From Candidatus Moraniibacteriota bacterium (GTDB taxonomy: Bacteria > Patescibacteriota > Minisyncoccia > Moranbacterales > UBA1568), in NCBI GenBank assembly GCA_023261695.1, contig JAHFON010000005.1, positions 1 through 48,403 on the forward strand: 48,403 nucleotides of DNA, written 5' to 3'. Under the pieces are notes generated by a model. The model saw only the letters and a program-made list of their open reading frames with translations, searched no databases and was not told the origin of the DNA. Below are positions 34,908-43,965 of the stretch, piece by piece. Made by a program: the position numbers and the translations under genes. Each line of letters begins with the position of its first letter. Positions within the stretch are counted from its first letter, which is position 1.

Positions 34908-35531
34908 ATGATTACTATCAGTAATAATATGGATAACAAACCCACAAAAGGTGAGTATGTCGAGATCTTATTAAGATCTCCCAAAACTGTCTTTTCTATC
35001 AGAGACATTGCTTTGTTATGGGGAGAGCAAGCAGAAGCGGCCGTTCGGGTTAGATTAAGCCAGTATGTTAAGAACGGAAAATTAATCAGGGTACATCGTG
35101 GTATCTACGCCAAAGATAAAAACTACGATCGTTTTGAATTAGCTACTCGGATTTATACTCCATCGTACGTTAGCTTTGAAACCGTGTTGACTCGAACGGG
35201 AGTAAATTTTCAGTATTACGGCAATATATTTGTTGCTTCTTATGTAACCAGAGAAATTGAAGCGGATGGACAGAAAATATCTTTTGTAAAAATGAAAGAC
35301 TATGTTTTGAGTAATACGATTGGGATTGAACACACGAACGATGTTGCTACCGCTACAAAAGAACGGGCTTTTTTGGACCGCATCTACGTAAGCAAGGATT
35401 ATCACTTTGATCACTTGGATGTTTTGGATTGGGACAAGGTATTTGAAATTTTGCCGATATACCGCAATAAGAGAATGAATAAAAAAGTTGATGAATATTT
35501 TAAACACTATAAAGAAAATTCATCCCGTTAG
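34908..35531 (+). CDS. abiEi: AbiEi-type antitoxin / transcriptional regulator
   Basis: 207 residues. An N-terminal winged helix (about 10-70) has TVFSIRDIALLWGEQAEAAVRVRLSQYVKNGKLIRVHRGIY, here read in two parts: TVFSIRDIALLWG and VRLSQYVKNGKLIRVHRGIY. The C-terminal half follows the AbiEi pattern (YVSFETVLTR, ERAFLDRIYVSK). AbiEi represses its own operon and blocks AbiEii. ATG 34908 is chosen; ATG 34929 is possible. Thirteen bases separate it from AbiEii. Confidence 0.8.
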   Translation: MITISNNMDNKPTKGEYVEILLRSPKTVFSIRDIALLWGEQAEAAVRVRLSQYVKNGKLIRVHRGIYAKDKNYDRFELATRIYTPSYVSFETVLTRTGVNFQYYGNIFVASYVTREIEADGQKISFVKMKDYVLSNTIGIEHTNDVATATKERAFLDRIYVSKDYHFDHLDVLDWDKVFEILPIYRNKRMNKKVDEYFKHYKENSSR

Positions 35532-35544
35532 ATAATAAAACCAT

Positions 35545-36294
35545 ATGACATTAGATTATCCAAAACATAAAAATCTCTTACTGCAAATTTTGAAAGACAT
35601 CTTTTCCGATACTTCGCTCTCACCATACTTGGGATTTAAGGGTGGTACGGCGGCTTTAATGTTTTATGACTTACGCCGTAATTCGGTTGATATCGATCTT
35701 GATCTTTTGGATGAAGGCAAAGAACAAGAAGTCTTTGAAAAAATTCAAAAAATAGCATCCAGCTATGGAAAGATTGTTGACTCACGCATCAAGAGGTTCA
35801 ATCTCGTTACGATTATTTCTTACAATGCAAAGTCTCAAAACATCAAGATTGAAGTAAATCGCCGAGACTTTGGTTCTAAATATGAATTGAAAACATTACT
35901 CGGAATCTCAATGGCCGTGATGGTTAAAGAAGATATGTTTGCCAATAAGTTGATGGCTATGTATGAACGAATCGGCAAGACGAGCCGAGATGTTTATGAC
36001 GTTTACTTTTTCGCAAAAAATAATTGGCCAATAAATAAAAAATTGGTTGAAGATCGTGCCAAAATGCCATTTAAGGAAGTTTTGGTTAAATGCGTAGAGC
36101 TTTTGGAGAAGATGGATAATCGCCATATTTTGGATGGCCTCGGTGAAATGCTCACTGAACCACAGAAAGATTGGGCTCGAGCCAAACTCCGAACCGAAAC
36201 AATCTTTTTATTAAAAGCTTGGCTTGAAAGCGAAAAACTTAATTTGCATGATAAAATTATTGTCGGTGAAAATGTAGATATAAAGATTGTCTAG
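35545..36294 (+). CDS. abiEii: AbiEii/AbiGii-family nucleotidyltransferase toxin
   Basis: 249 residues. The signature GGTAALMFYDLRRNSVDIDLDLL contains GGTxL, R-x-S-x-D-x-D metal residues (shown as FKGGTAALMFYDL and RRNSVDIDLDLL). IGKTSRDVYDVYFFAKN is also typical (R-D-x-Y-D). Members transfer nucleotides to tRNA or other targets and arrest growth, giving phage resistance. Paired with AbiEi upstream. Confidence 0.85.
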   Translation: MTLDYPKHKNLLLQILKDIFSDTSLSPYLGFKGGTAALMFYDLRRNSVDIDLDLLDEGKEQEVFEKIQKIASSYGKIVDSRIKRFNLVTIISYNAKSQNIKIEVNRRDFGSKYELKTLLGISMAVMVKEDMFANKLMAMYERIGKTSRDVYDVYFFAKNNWPINKKLVEDRAKMPFKEVLVKCVELLEKMDNRHILDGLGEMLTEPQKDWARAKLRTETIFLLKAWLESEKLNLHDKIIVGENVDIKIV

Positions 36295-36301
36295 CCTACC
36301 C

Positions 36302-36331
36302 GCCGCAGTTTCAACACAGGCGGTGGTCAGC
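36302..36331 (+). repeat. 30-bp direct repeat, right copy
   Basis: 29 of 30 bases match 34772-34801. It starts eight bases after the AbiEii stop. Confidence 0.85.
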
Positions 36332-36525
36332 CATTTCGTTCGGATATTTTCAAACAGACACCGCCAGGTCGTTTTTTTGTTGACTTCTGGCAATGATTCG
36401 TGTCATAATCGCGGTAATATTTGGTATCGCCAAATAACAAGGAATGGTTCTTTGTCATTTACAATATATTTCTTGCTGTCAGCCACGCCACAGGCGGGCT
36501 GGCTGCGAAGAAAGGAGGATGTGCC

Positions 36526-37158
36526 GTGTGGGAGGTTTCTTTGATGACATTGATCTTTGTGTTTTTACTGTTTTGCACGGTCGCTTCGTTTGTATTCATC
36601 TCGCGGTTAGTCTCGCGCCATTTAGATGAGGCAACTGTGAAAAAGGGAGGAGGCGATATGTGGGTCTCATTGGTATTTGTGGCTCTAGTTTATTGTCTGG
36701 CCGGATCGATTGTCGCGATTCCGTATGTGTATCTGGCCGGAAGTTCCAGCGGAAGGTTTGTTGATCTCTTGAGTTTAAGTTTTTTAACAACCGCAGTATT
36801 GGCGCCTTTGGCCATTCTTATCATCTGTGTTGTGTACGCCTTCATACGCACTCCCGCCCCAACACGAGGAGATGCAGATGGCAGGAAACGACTAAAAACA
36901 GCGGGAGATTTTTTTTGTTTTATAGGACTGGTTGGGTATTTCTTATCCCCAGTTCTGCTAAATGGGATATCGTTGTATCTGAAATGGAACGGGTATGAAG
37001 CAGACAGCCGGGCAGTGTTCTCGATCAGATATTGGGCAATTCTTGTAATACCCATCGTTTGGCTTTTGTGGGTTATTGTGACCACAAAAGTTAGAAGCAT
37101 TCTACGTAGAAAAAATATGGAGGATATGCATAGATCGTATTTAAAGTCAGCAATGTAA
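36526..37158 (+). CDS. Multi-pass membrane protein
   Basis: 210 residues from GTG 36526 (SD aaaggagg). ATG 36544 also has an SD (gggagg). About five hydrophobic segments (LIFVFLLFCTVASFVFI, SLVFVALVYCLAGSIVAIPY, FLTTAVLAPLAILIICVVYA and two later). No family recognised. Inside, gggaggaggcgat precedes another in-frame ATG at 36658, so a shorter protein lacking the first helix could also be made. Ends 15 nt before the shared cysS terminator. Confidence 0.65.
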   Translation: MWEVSLMTLIFVFLLFCTVASFVFISRLVSRHLDEATVKKGGGDMWVSLVFVALVYCLAGSIVAIPYVYLAGSSSGRFVDLLSLSFLTTAVLAPLAILIICVVYAFIRTPAPTRGDADGRKRLKTAGDFFCFIGLVGYFLSPVLLNGISLYLKWNGYEADSRAVFSIRYWAILVIPIVWLLWVIVTTKVRSILRRKNMEDMHRSYLKSAM

Positions 37159-37163
37159 AGATA

Positions 37164-37276
37164 AATCAAAAAAGGGGCGTGTTACTGTCGCATCAGTAGC
37201 CGCCCCTTCACCATTTGTGATATTTTCAAGATTTTTTCAAATTGTATCCACTTGCCACATCTTCTATTTTCCAGCC
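37164..37276. repeat. cysS 3' end and terminator (copy of 34586-34702)
   Basis: Contains the stem ggggcg/cgcccc (37174-37179/37201-37206), flanked by A and T runs. It can stop transcription from both the membrane-protein gene and cysS. See the diverged left copy. Confidence 0.8.
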
Positions 37277-38638
37277 CTTTTCTTCAATGAGCGAGCGCAG
37301 ACGGTCGGACTCGGCGAAACTTTTGGTTTTTCTGGCCTCCTCTCGTTTTTGGGCAAGCTCGTTTATATCGGCTGGTATGATTTCGGTTTCCGGCGCGAAA
37401 CCAAACAGAAAAAATATTTTTTCAAAAACTGCTTTGAGCGCTTCGCGGTTGACTGTCGCTTTTTCATCCAACGAAATATTTACTTTTTTTGCAAGTTCAA
37501 GAGTAGCGGTGAGAGCTTCGGGAGTATTCAAATCGTCACGCATAGCTTTGCGCACGCGTGTCAGATATTCATTTCCGTCGAAACCGGAATTGCCAATACT
37601 TTCATTATAAGACTCCAGACGCTCTATAACGCTCGAAAGCGTTTCTTTGTTTTTCTTCGCCTGCTCCAAGGCTTCCCAAGTGAAATTCATCTGATTGCGG
37701 TAATGGGAACCGATAAGCAACATACGCAAATCCATTGGCGAAAACCCGCGTTCCAAAATATTTTCCAAAGTATAAACGTTGCCTTTGGACTTGGACATTT
37801 TTTCGCCATTGACTAAAATGTGGCGGGTGTGCAAAAAATACCGGACAAAGGGTTTGCCGCTCGCGCCTTCGGACTGCGCGATTTCCGCTTCGTGATGGGG
37901 AAAAATATTGTCCTCGCCTCCCGTGTGAATATCCAGCGTGTCGCCCAGATATTCCATACTCATTGCGCTGCATTCTATGTGCCAGCCGGGATAACCCTCG
38001 CTCCACGGAGACGGCCAGCGCATCAGATGCGAAGCCGGAGCTTTGAGCCAGAGCGCGAAATCCCAAGGATGTTTTTTGTCCGGATGTTTTTCCAGGCGCG
38101 CGCCGACTTTGAGATTCTCCAAAGTGTTGCCGGAGAGTTTTCCGTAATCTGGAAAAGTGGTAACGTCCAAGAAAACATTGCCGTTTTTTTCGTACGCATG
38201 GCCCTTGGCGATCAGATCTTCTATGAGTTTGATCATCTGTTTGATGTGCGCCGTGGCGCGGGGGAAATAATGCGCCGGCAAAATATTCATCGCTTTTTCC
38301 GTCTGGTGGAAATAATTTTCAAAAAATAAAGCGATTTCCGCGGGCGTTTTCTTTTCTTCCCGCGCTTTTTTTTCAATCTTATCTTCGCCGGAATCTCCTT
38401 GATTGATGTCATCTGCCGTCAGATGTCCAACGTCCGTGATGTTTTTGATGAAGCGCACTTCGTAACCCGCGTCTTCCAAAACGCGCCGTGCCGTGTCGGC
38501 AAATACGTAAGCGCGGATATTGCCGATGTGGATATAGCCGTACACTGTCGGTCCGCAAACGTACATCCCGACTTTGCCCGCATACAGAGGATGGAATTCT
38601 TCTTTTTTCTTGGAAAGAGTATTGTAAAAAGTGATCAT
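37226..38638 (-). CDS. cysS: Cysteinyl-tRNA synthetase
   Basis: 470 residues from ATG 38638; the frame extends further upstream but MITFYNTL is the family's normal start. The HIGH motif reads YIHIGNIRAY, preceded by zinc ligand CGPTVY. GWHIECSAMS and HTGGEDNIFPHHEAE give the other zinc and tRNA sites. KMSKS is GEKMSKSKGN. Charges tRNA-Cys. The last residues GWKIEDVASGYNLKKS recur in diverged form at 34586-34702. corA-like lies 7 bp upstream. Confidence 0.95.
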   Translation of the reverse strand: MITFYNTLSKKKEEFHPLYAGKVGMYVCGPTVYGYIHIGNIRAYVFADTARRVLEDAGYEVRFIKNITDVGHLTADDINQGDSGEDKIEKKAREEKKTPAEIALFFENYFHQTEKAMNILPAHYFPRATAHIKQMIKLIEDLIAKGHAYEKNGNVFLDVTTFPDYGKLSGNTLENLKVGARLEKHPDKKHPWDFALWLKAPASHLMRWPSPWSEGYPGWHIECSAMSMEYLGDTLDIHTGGEDNIFPHHEAEIAQSEGASGKPFVRYFLHTRHILVNGEKMSKSKGNVYTLENILERGFSPMDLRMLLIGSHYRNQMNFTWEALEQAKKNKETLSSVIERLESYNESIGNSGFDGNEYLTRVRKAMRDDLNTPEALTATLELAKKVNISLDEKATVNREALKAVFEKIFFLFGFAPETEIIPADINELAQKREEARKTKSFAESDRLRSLIEEKGWKIEDVASGYNLKKS

Positions 38639-38645
38639 ATCCGTA

Positions 38646-39554
38646 CTACAGCCATTTTTTGATTCGGAAAACCGTGATCGTAATGAGGGAAAGCAAACCC
38701 ATAAATCCGGCATGAATCCAAAAAGCGTGAGGGTTGTTGCCGAAAGGAATCTGCGCGCTCATCGCCAGCATATTGGAATATACGGTCATCGGCAGTAAAA
38801 TAGCCGAAAAAATCGTGAGCACTTTCATTGTGATGTCCAACTTGTTGGAGAGAAGAGAATTGTTGGTGGCCTCCAGCGCTTCGATGGTTTCTTTTTGGCT
38901 TTCCAAAATGTTCCAAATGCGGATATTGGTGCCGATCAAATCTTGAAAATAAATTTTGGTTTCTTGAGGAATAATCGGATGGTCTTTCTGGATGATGGAT
39001 TCCAGAATGGAGCGTTGGGGTTTCATCGTGCGGCGAAAATTCAGAATGTCGCGCTTCAGAACGGAAATCTCAAACACCATTTCTTTTTCTTTTTCCGCGA
39101 ATACTTGCGTTTCTATGTAATCAATTTTTTTATTGATGTGATCCAGGCGCGGAAAACAGGAATTGAGCAATATTTGCAAAAGGTTATGCAGGAGATGGGC
39201 CGGAGTCATTTCCAGAAACAGCCGGCGTTTGCCCTCGCTTTTTTCCAGATCTTCAAAAAACTGACTCAACTGGTAAATACTTTGTCGATGACTGGTGATC
39301 AGATGTCCCTCGGTCAAAATAATATCCAGCTCGCCCGGATAAGTGGTGCGATGTTTCACGTCAAAGAGGGGAATATGGACTGACAAAAACAGGCTGCCGT
39401 CATACTGCACGACTTTGGGCTGATAAGTGGGCGTGATGAATTCTTCTATCGCGAGCGGATGGATATTGAAGTTTTCTTGCAAGTAAGTAATGTCGTCGTT
39501 TTGGGGATCTTCAAAATCAATCCAGATGATCTTTTTGTGTTTGAGGATTTTCAT
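38646..39554 (-). CDS. CorA-like divalent metal transporter with altered GMN motif
   Basis: 302 residues. A long soluble N-terminal domain has the CorA pattern (WIDFEDPQNDD, HPLAIEEF, DIILTEGHLITSH), then a stalk helix, and two C-terminal membrane helices. At the end of TM1, CorA proteins have YGMN. Here it reads VYSNMLAMSAQIPFG, so Gly-Met-Asn is lost. TM2 ends with the usual basic IKKWL. It may carry another ion or have relaxed selectivity. Stop lies 7 bp before cysS. Confidence 0.8.
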   Translation of the reverse strand: MKILKHKKIIWIDFEDPQNDDITYLQENFNIHPLAIEEFITPTYQPKVVQYDGSLFLSVHIPLFDVKHRTTYPGELDIILTEGHLITSHRQSIYQLSQFFEDLEKSEGKRRLFLEMTPAHLLHNLLQILLNSCFPRLDHINKKIDYIETQVFAEKEKEMVFEISVLKRDILNFRRTMKPQRSILESIIQKDHPIIPQETKIYFQDLIGTNIRIWNILESQKETIEALEATNNSLLSNKLDITMKVLTIFSAILLPMTVYSNMLAMSAQIPFGNNPHAFWIHAGFMGLLSLITITVFRIKKWL

Positions 39555-39645
39555 TGTTTGGGTATTTTTTGTCGGTCAGCGTAAGTTTATCGCGTGTTCA
39601 GTATATCAAGAAAAAACCAATTGACAAAGTGAGCAGACGGTATAT

Positions 39646-39894
39646 ATGCTGGAATATATGTTAAAGCGATTCATACTTTTTTGCATACGCGGGTATCAGA
39701 AAACTCTTTCATTGGAGCACGGGTTTTTGGGGATGGTCTTCGGAGAACGGTTCTGCCGTTTTCATCCCACCTGCAGTGCTTATACTTATGCGGCTGTGGA
39801 GCGTTACGGGGTGATACGCGGTTGTTTTTTAGGGCTTAAAAGAATCTTGCGCTGTCATCCGTGGAATGACGGAGGGTATGACCCTCTTGACTAA
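39646..39894 (+). CDS. yidD: Membrane protein insertion efficiency factor YidD
   Basis: 82 residues. Family signature [19 protein letters not shown], then [14 protein letters not shown] near the C-terminus, both conserved with their cysteines. An amphipathic N-terminal helix [14 protein letters not shown]. It assists YidC-dependent membrane protein insertion. A second ATG at 39658 is possible. Confidence 0.92.
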   Translation: MLEYMLKRFILFCIRGYQKTLSLEHGFLGMVFGERFCRFHPTCSAYTYAAVERYGVIRGCFLGLKRILRCHPWNDGGYDPLD

Positions 39895-39962
39895 TAAAAT
39901 ATAGTGTGCTATGTTCTAATCGTGATGTGAGGGCGGCTAAAACTTCTAACAGGGAGGTCACT

Positions 39963-40013
39963 ATGAGGAGATACGGGCACCACATCCATTTTGTTCGTTC
40001 TAATAAATGCTAA
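39963..40013 (+). CDS. 16-aa small protein or leader peptide
   Basis: ATG to TAA encodes MRRYGHHIHFVRSNKC, with a consensus SD (agggaggt) before it and a strong terminator at 40048-40109 after it. It lies in a 341-bp stretch with no other gene. Basic and His-rich. A short transcript is likely: either a small protein or a leader for attenuation. No gene follows before the terminator, which favours a stand-alone RNA or peptide. Confidence 0.5.
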   Translation: MRRYGHHIHFVRSNKC

Positions 40014-40047
40014 GTCCGGCCGGGTCGCCGAAGTGACGGCGTCTCAT

Positions 40048-40109
40048 GCCCTCCCCCTCTCCGCAAAGAATTCGTCGATGACGAAAACTTCGCGGGGAGG
40101 GCTTTTTTT
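40048..40109 (+). terminator. Strong rho-independent terminator
   Basis: gccctcccc (40048-40056) pairs with ggggagggc (40094-40102), with extra pairing of ccgc and gcgg-like bases inside, followed by seven T. Confidence 0.85.
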
Positions 40110-40177
40110 AATGAAAGATTTCTCGGTCTCACCTGTTCTTGAAAGGTTTTGTTTGGAATGACAATAAGAAACCACTT

Positions 40178-40219
40178 TTGGCACTCTACTTGACAGAGTG
40201 CCAGCTTGTTTTTTATACT
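40178..40219 (+). promoter_or_regulatory. hrcA operon promoter with CIRCE operator
   Basis: ttggcactc-N9-gagtgccag (40178-40204) matches CIRCE in most arm bases and overlaps the -35 TTGACA (40190-40195). The -10 is TATACT (40214-40219) with an 18-nt spacer. HrcA would repress its own operon here. Confidence 0.85.
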
Positions 40220-40235
40220 ATGAGGAGTGAAAGTT

Positions 40236-40997
40236 ATGAATGATCGCCAGAAGCAAATTTTGTCGGCCGTGGTGGAGCTTTACACGAAAACAGCCCTGCC
40301 CGTTGGTTCGCATACGCTCCTTAAGTATTTCGATTTTCCGGTGAGCTCCGCGACATTGCGGAGCGATATGTCGGTGCTTGAAGAAACGGGCTATCTCTAT
40401 CAGCCGCATATTTCCGCCGGACGCATTCCGACTGATGCGGGCTATCGGATGTACGTGGAAAAAATGATGAGTGAGAAACCGCTCTCGCGCCGCGACCAGG
40501 AGCGTTTGCAAAAAGAGCTTCTTGTCCTGCGCGCCAAGCACGTCCGTCTCGTGCGCACGACAGCCAAGTTGTTGTCCGCGCTTTCCGGCAATTTGGCGGT
40601 TTCGGGCATAGTGGACAGGGATGAGTTTTATGATTTCGGAATAAAAGAGCTGATTGAGAAACCGGAATTTCAAGAGATGGACGAGTTGTGCCGCTTAGTG
40701 GAAACACTGGATTCGCTGGATGAAAAATTGGACGGTTTGATGCTAAAATTGAAAGATGGGGAGACACGTATTTTTATCGGCAATGAAAATCCTATCGCCG
40801 GCGCGAGCAACTGTTCTATGGTTGTGGCGCCTTATCGGAATCGGGAAGGCGAGCGCGGCATATTGGCGATTATCGGACCCAAGCGTATGGAGTATGCCAG
40901 AAATAAATCGCTGGTTGAATATATGAAAAAATTGCTAAACACATCGCTGGTTATGGTTTTCGCGGGCAATCTAATTTATTTTATCAAACAAATATGA
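40236..40997 (+). CDS. hrcA: Heat-inducible transcription repressor HrcA
   Basis: 253 residues from ATG 40236 (SD gagg; a GTG at 40227 is less likely). The winged helix (about 1-70) has RQKQILSAVVELYTKTALPVG and SSATLRSDMSVLEETGYLYQPHISAGRIPTDAGYR, here seen as SSATLRSDM and HISAGRIPTDAGYR. The C-terminal regulatory domain is shorter than usual (family about 340). It binds CIRCE sites before itself and groEL. Overlaps grpE by ATGA. Confidence 0.9.
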   Translation: MNDRQKQILSAVVELYTKTALPVGSHTLLKYFDFPVSSATLRSDMSVLEETGYLYQPHISAGRIPTDAGYRMYVEKMMSEKPLSRRDQERLQKELLVLRAKHVRLVRTTAKLLSALSGNLAVSGIVDRDEFYDFGIKELIEKPEFQEMDELCRLVETLDSLDEKLDGLMLKLKDGETRIFIGNENPIAGASNCSMVVAPYRNREGERGILAIIGPKRMEYARNKSLVEYMKKLLNTSLVMVFAGNLIYFIKQI

Positions 40998-41575
40998 CAT
41001 CCCAGAAAAATCAAGAACCGGAAATGGAAAATCAAACACAGGAAGGGCCAGAGTCGCAAGAACCGCAAGAGATTACCGAACAGCCATCAGAATCGGAGAA
41101 AAAAACAGACGAGACGGATAAAGAACTGGCGGAAGAATATTTGAATGATCTGAAGCGCTGTCAGGCGGAATTTGAAAATTACAAGAAACGGCAATCAGCG
41201 ACGCAGAAAGAATTGGGCGGGTATCTGATAGAGAAATTGGTGTTGGATATTATTCCGGTGCTTGATAATTTCCGTTCCGCGACACAACACGTGCCGCCGG
41301 AACAGAAAGATAACGCGTGGGTGGTCGGTATCCAGTATATAGAGAAGCAACTAGAAACCGTACTGACCAACAATGGCGTGCAAATGATAGAAGCGCGGGA
41401 AGGAGAGGATTTTGATCCGAAGATACATGAAGCGGTAAGCACGGAAGCCCGGACCGAAGAGCTCGAATCTGTTGAAGGAAAAAATAATGAACAGCATATT
41501 ATAACAAAAGTCATCCAAAAAGGTTACAAGTTTGGAGACAGGGTAATCAGAGCGGCGAGAGTAATAGTTAAGTAA
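40994..41575 (+). CDS. grpE: Nucleotide exchange factor GrpE
   Basis: 193 residues. An acidic disordered N-terminus, long coiled coil (LNDLKRCQAEFENYKKRQ) and head domain with LVLDIIPVLDNFRSA, GVQMIEAREGEDFDPKIHEA and the terminal QKGYKFGDRVIRAARVIV. It releases ADP from DnaK. Start overlaps hrcA stop. 31 bp to dnaK. Confidence 0.95.
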   Translation: MTSQKNQEPEMENQTQEGPESQEPQEITEQPSESEKKTDETDKELAEEYLNDLKRCQAEFENYKKRQSATQKELGGYLIEKLVLDIIPVLDNFRSATQHVPPEQKDNAWVVGIQYIEKQLETVLTNNGVQMIEAREGEDFDPKIHEAVSTEARTEELESVEGKNNEQHIITKVIQKGYKFGDRVIRAARVIVK

Positions 41576-41606
41576 AAATTTAATTTAAAAATCTAACAAT
41601 AAGCAT

Positions 41607-43559
41607 ATGGCAAAAATTTTGGGCATAGATTTGGGGACGACGAACTCGGCGATGGCGATAATGGAAGGCGGATCGCCGACCATTATTGAAAACAAAGAGG
41701 GTAACCGCACTACGCCTTCTATGGTGGCGATATCCAAAACCGGCGAGCGCCTCGTGGGTTTGCTCGCCAAGCGTCAGGGCGTGACCAATCCGGAGAACAC
41801 GCTGTTTTCAGTAAAGCGTCTCGTGGGACGGCACTTCAACGACGAAGAAGTCCAGCGTGACAAAAAAACTCTGCCGTACAAGATCATTCAGGCCGGCGAG
41901 GGCGTGAAAATTGTGATGGGCGGCAAAGAATATACGCCTCAAGAAATTTCAGCGATGGTGCTCGGCAAACTGAAAGCCGATGCCGAGGAGAAGCTGGGAG
42001 AGAAAATCACCGATGCCGTGATTACGGTGCCGGCTTATTTTGACGACTCGCAACGCAAGGCCACCAAAGAAGCCGGAGAAATCGCCGGTTTCAACGTGCG
42101 CCGCATCATCAACGAGCCGACGGCGGCCGCGCTGGCGTACGGTTTCAACAAAAGAAAAGACGAGAAAATCGCGGTCTATGATTTGGGCGGCGGCACGTTT
42201 GACATTTCTATTTTGGAAGTGGCCGAAGACACCGTGGAGGTCAAATCCACGAACGGCGACACGCATCTGGGGGGCGATGATTTTGACCAGCGCGTCATTC
42301 ATTGGATCATTGACGAATTCAAAAAGCAGGAAGGCATTGATCTGTCCAAAGATCCGCTCGCGCTCCAGCGCATCAAAGAGGCCGCTGAAAAAGCTAAAAT
42401 TGAACTTTCCACTGCCAATGATACCGAAATCAATCAGCCGTTCATTACGTCCGGCGCTGATGGTCCGAAACACTTACTGCTGAAGATGACGCGTGCCAAA
42501 CTGGAAGAATTGGTGCACGATCTGGTAGAAGCGACATTTGGTCCGGTGAAGAAAGCTCTGGCCGATGCCAAACTGGAAACCAAAGATATCAATGAAGTAG
42601 TATTGGTCGGCGGAATGACCCGGATGCCGCTGGTGCTTGCGTCCGTGGAGAAATTTTTTGGCAAAAAACCCAATATCACCGTCAATCCCGATGAGGTAGT
42701 CGCGGCCGGCGCCGCTTTGCAAGGCGGCGTGCTGGAAGGTTCCGTGAAAGACGTTTTATTGTTGGATGTTACTCCGCTCACTTTCGGGATTGAAACATTG
42801 GGCGGCGTGCGCACTTCGCTTATTGAACGCAACACCACGGTGCCGGTGCAGAGATCGCAAGTTTTTTCCACGGCCGCTGATAATCAGCCGTCGGTGGAAA
42901 TTCACGTTTTGCAGGGTGAGCGTGAAATGGCGACGGACAACAAATCTCTCGGGCGGTTCATTCTAGACGGCATCCCGCCATCGCCGCGCGGCATTCCGCA
43001 GGTGGAAGTAACGTTTGATATTGACGCGTCAGGTATTCTGACTGTTACCGCGAAAGACAAGGCCACCGGCAAAACGCAAAACATTCGCATTGAAGCGTCC
43101 ACCGGACTTTCTAAAGATGAGATTGAACGGATGAAAAAAGATGCCGAACTGCACAGCGAAGAAGATAAACGCAAAAAGGAACTGATTGAAGCGCGCAATC
43201 TGGCGGACTCGCTGTCCTACACCACAGAGAAATCTGTTAAAGAAGCCGGTGATAAATTGACCGCTGATGAAAAGAAGCCGGTGGAAGAAGCTATTACCGA
43301 GCTCAACAAAGTGAAGAACGGCGATGATCTGGAAGCTATCAAGAAAGCCACGGAAGTCCTTTCTCAAGCCGCGCAAGCCATAGGCCAGAAGCTCTATGCC
43401 GCCGCTCAAGAAGCCGAAAAAGCCAAGCAGGGTGCCACAGGTGAAACCAAGCCGGAAGGCGAGGGTACCGCTGAAGCGCCAAAAGAGGCTGAAACAGAGT
43501 CCACTCCGGATACGAAAGATAAAGGTGAAGGCGAGGCACCAGCCGAACCGAAAAAGTAG
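41607..43559 (+). CDS. dnaK: Molecular chaperone DnaK (Hsp70)
   Basis: 650 residues. The nucleotide-binding domain has [47 protein letters not shown] and [13 protein letters not shown]. The substrate-binding domain starts [15 protein letters not shown] and includes a full beta-sandwich and lid. The C-terminal tail is long, acidic and Pro/Lys-rich without the usual EEVD-like end. Works with GrpE. No dnaJ follows in the window. Confidence 0.97.
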   Translation: MAKILGIDLGTTNSAMAIMEGGSPTIIENKEGNRTTPSMVAISKTGERLVGLLAKRQGVTNPENTLFSVKRLVGRHFNDEEVQRDKKTLPYKIIQAGEGVKIVMGGKEYTPQEISAMVLGKLKADAEEKLGEKITDAVITVPAYFDDSQRKATKEAGEIAGFNVRRIINEPTAAALAYGFNKRKDEKIAVYDLGGGTFDISILEVAEDTVEVKSTNGDTHLGGDDFDQRVIHWIIDEFKKQEGIDLSKDPLALQRIKEAAEKAKIELSTANDTEINQPFITSGADGPKHLLLKMTRAKLEELVHDLVEATFGPVKKALADAKLETKDINEVVLVGGMTRMPLVLASVEKFFGKKPNITVNPDEVVAAGAALQGGVLEGSVKDVLLLDVTPLTFGIETLGGVRTSLIERNTTVPVQRSQVFSTAADNQPSVEIHVLQGEREMATDNKSLGRFILDGIPPSPRGIPQVEVTFDIDASGILTVTAKDKATGKTQNIRIEASTGLSKDEIERMKKDAELHSEEDKRKKELIEARNLADSLSYTTEKSVKEAGDKLTADEKKPVEEAITELNKVKNGDDLEAIKKATEVLSQAAQAIGQKLYAAAQEAEKAKQGATGETKPEGEGTAEAPKEAETESTPDTKDKGEGEAPAEPKK

Positions 43560-43563
43560 GAGT

Positions 43564-43597
43564 ATTAAGAGCGGAGGGTTATTCCTCCGCTCTTAAT
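43564..43597 (+). terminator. dnaK terminator
   Basis: attaagagcggagg (43564-43577) and its exact complement (43584-43597), a perfect 14-bp stem. A degenerate copy lies at 44904-44945. Confidence 0.85.
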
Positions 43598-43630
43598 CTA
43601 ACAAAAATAAGTTATACAAATTAAAGTTGT

Positions 43631-43936
43631 ATGGCACAACAAGAAGATTTTAGGGGACTTAATAAGATTGCGTTGAAGTTGCTTGGGGTTTCAGGTATTA
43701 ATGCCGCTGTTAGTCCCGACTTGCTTTCTGGTATAGTTCAGTATTGGACTGCTCAATCGAATGTCTCGGTTGTTTTCGCTACTGTGTTTGCTACTATAGG
43801 GACGACGTTTCTTACACAATTTGACGGATATGATAGATGGATCTCAATATTTCCATTTATTACATTTTTTTATTTTATGATAAGAACATGGGCATTTGGA
43901 CGATGCGCAAAAATTGCTGTCAGCCTATGGCTGTGA
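43631..43936 (+). CDS. Small membrane protein (101 aa)
   Basis: Two to three hydrophobic stretches (VVFATVFATIGTTFL, WISIFPFITFFYFMI). No motif recognised. AT-rich, with codon use unlike dnaK. First of three unknown genes between the two copies of the dnaK terminator. Confidence 0.5.
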   Translation: MAQQEDFRGLNKIALKLLGVSGINAAVSPDLLSGIVQYWTAQSNVSVVFATVFATIGTTFLTQFDGYDRWISIFPFITFFYFMIRTWAFGRCAKIAVSLWL

Positions 43937-43965
43937 TGGTCAAATAAACCAAATAACTTTATTAA

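Larger units (their letters stand above)
34802..36301. mobile_element. AbiE cassette flanked by 30-bp direct repeats
   Basis: 1.5 kb carrying only AbiEi and AbiEii between near-identical repeats, nested in the larger segment (34703-37163) that separates the two copies of the cysS end. No recombinase inside. Confidence 0.65.
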
